Assembly (NCBI RefSeq): GCF_026151205.1
Contig: NC_087080.1
Coordinates: forward strand, 10,217,837-10,277,836
Length of the DNA: 60,000 nt
Origin: Bolinopsis microptera
Taxonomy: Eukaryota; Ctenophora; Tentaculata; Lobata; Bolinopsidae
Direction of reading: 5' to 3'
The notes beneath the pieces were generated by a model. The model did no database searches. It was not told where the DNA came from and saw only the letters and a list, made by a program, of their open reading frames with translations. The translations under genes and the position numbers were made by a program. Shown piece after piece: positions 59,117-60,000 of the stretch. Numbering within the stretch: position 1 is the first letter of the stretch; the number at the start of each line of letters is the position of its first letter.

Positions 59117-59208
59117 ATTACCATGGCAACTGCCGTTAAATCACCATGGTAACTGAAGTTCAGTGGCCCTGGTAACTATTTTTAAGTCACACTGGAAGCT
59201 ACAGTCAA
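59117..59208. promoter_or_regulatory. 23-bp periodic array of X-box-like sites
   Basis: X-box-like sequences ATTACCATGGCAAC, ATCACCATGGTAAC and GTGGCCCTGGTAAC start at 59117, 59140 and 59163, exactly 23 bp apart, with a weaker fourth unit at 59186. The first two fit the RFX-type consensus (GTNRCCATGGYAAC-like). They lie about 250-320 bp upstream of the small secreted-protein gene. Confidence 0.5.
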
Positions 59209-59440
59209 GAACACCACTTTTATGTCAAAACAAACCAGTCACCAGCTGCTTGTACCTTCATAAGTACCTGTTAATTGAACTCTACCAGCTGGATTCGATT
59301 AGAAAATCTTTGTTTTAAAATATCTGTGACTGTACTTCTGACACAGCTGTTTAGTGTTCCATCACAGTGTTGCAATACCCGCTTACTACTCAGCTGCCTG
59401 TTTAGTGTTACCGCTCCTCACAATACACTTACATAATTTC

Positions 59441-59902
59441 ATGCTTTATCTACTGATCTTTGCTGGCTTTCTGCTTACTTTGGTTGCTGGGGGATCTTTA
59501 AACTGCAGTTCGGATGAAGTTGACCATGATGCTCAACAGAATGTGCTGAAACTTGATTATGTCAACGATAGACTGCGGCATCTTCATCACCACAGGTTCC
59601 AAATTTTATGGAATATCGATCTCCAGGCTATGGCGGAGGAACATAGAGACATCATCGCCGCGCTGGATCCAGGCATTGGTTTAGACTTCTTTGTTCAACT
59701 TCGCGCGGGAAAATGGCTTCTGTCTATGAGCCGATGCCCTGTTGTCATCAGAATGTTGGCAGACGAATATATTATTAACAAGGAGGCACTGATCGGTTAT
59801 CTGTTGGAACATAACATTATGATGATTGGGACTGTAGGATGTGCCCTTTATCATGAAGGGAGAATGGGGAAGATATTCTGCATTTATGGATTTTCTAACT
59901 GA
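59441..59902 (+). CDS. Small secreted protein, possible divergent CAP/SCP domain
   Basis: ORF of 153 residues from the ATG at 59441; upstream in-frame sequence to 59354 lacks an ATG. A clear signal peptide occupies about residues 1-20 (LYLLIFAGFLLTLVAGG). The mature part, VNDRLRHLHHHRFQILWNIDLQAMAEEHRDII, resembles the first helix and loop of CAP-superfamily proteins (HN.YR..H....L.W...L...A...A), and the end, GTVGCALYHEGRMGKIFCIYG, resembles the CAP C-terminal motif (GCG.A......VC.Y.P). The central catalytic-like His/Glu positions of CAP are not evident and the protein is short, so this is a tentative assignment. Ends naturally at TGA; single exon as seen. Confidence 0.6.
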   Translation: MLYLLIFAGFLLTLVAGGSLNCSSDEVDHDAQQNVLKLDYVNDRLRHLHHHRFQILWNIDLQAMAEEHRDIIAALDPGIGLDFFVQLRAGKWLLSMSRCPVVIRMLADEYIINKEALIGYLLEHNIMMIGTVGCALYHEGRMGKIFCIYGFSN

Positions 59903-60000
59903 GTTAATTCGTCTGCGTGTGAAGATTCTTTCAACCCAAAATAATTGTTTTATTGTGTTTGTTATACGCCTTTGTGGTATTTTTATTTCTGAAAATAGTG

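Overview
This is nuclear DNA of an invertebrate metazoan. Evidence: a Jun-type bZIP gene, an 11-exon (or more) SLC37 transporter gene with GT-AG introns, a Golgi carbohydrate sulfotransferase, a eukaryotic 5S rRNA gene, two eukaryotic tRNA genes with internal promoters, RLE-type and APE-type LINE sequences, and several TIR/TSD-bounded DNA elements. The sequence is AT-rich with much non-coding space. I cannot name the species; a cnidarian-like or other non-vertebrate animal would fit, but this is inference.

Layout. 1-590: 3' part of a jun gene (+), with a long 3' UTR to about 1990. 2-15.4 kb: intergenic DNA with simple repeats, CACGTG E-boxes (a phased cluster at 8.64-8.72 kb) and a 33-bp tandem repeat. 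15.5-18.9 kb: an intact single-ORF non-LTR retrotransposon (PHD finger, reverse transcriptase, restriction-like endonuclease). 19.19-20.38 kb: an intact ORF for a Ser/Thr-rich type II membrane protein. 20.8-33.1 kb: no confident gene, but clusters of CACGTG, CCAAT and CRE-like sites that resemble promoters. 33.15-33.48 kb: a hAT-type MITE with a perfect 8-bp target duplication. 34.0 kb: a solitary 5S rRNA gene.

34.67-47.52 kb (-): an SLC37-family sugar-phosphate transporter gene that I assembled by following splice sites and reading frame. Most introns are 160-410 bp. Three are much larger, and each holds extra DNA: a composite element (intron 1), a carbohydrate sulfotransferase gene on the same strand plus a hAT-like relic (intron 4), and a 3.2-kb long-TIR element (intron 6). 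Upstream of it lies a LINE ORF1 relic (47.8-48.7 kb).

50.0-54.24 kb: two TA-flanked inverted-repeat elements, one holding many copies of a TGTGACGAAATTTACA-like motif. 55.1 kb: a 44-bp tandem repeat. 55.6 and 56.2 kb: tRNA-Ser(GCT) and tRNA-Arg(CCT), both (-). 57.5-58.66 kb: a Lys/Ser-rich protein gene with a recently shortened acidic tail. 59.44-59.90 kb: a small secreted protein with weak resemblance to CAP/SCP domains, preceded by a 23-bp periodic array of X-box-like sites.

The genes do not form a pathway. The window is best read as ordinary metazoan genes in a mobile-element-rich setting, where one gene (SLC37) has taken up several insertions while keeping its frame.
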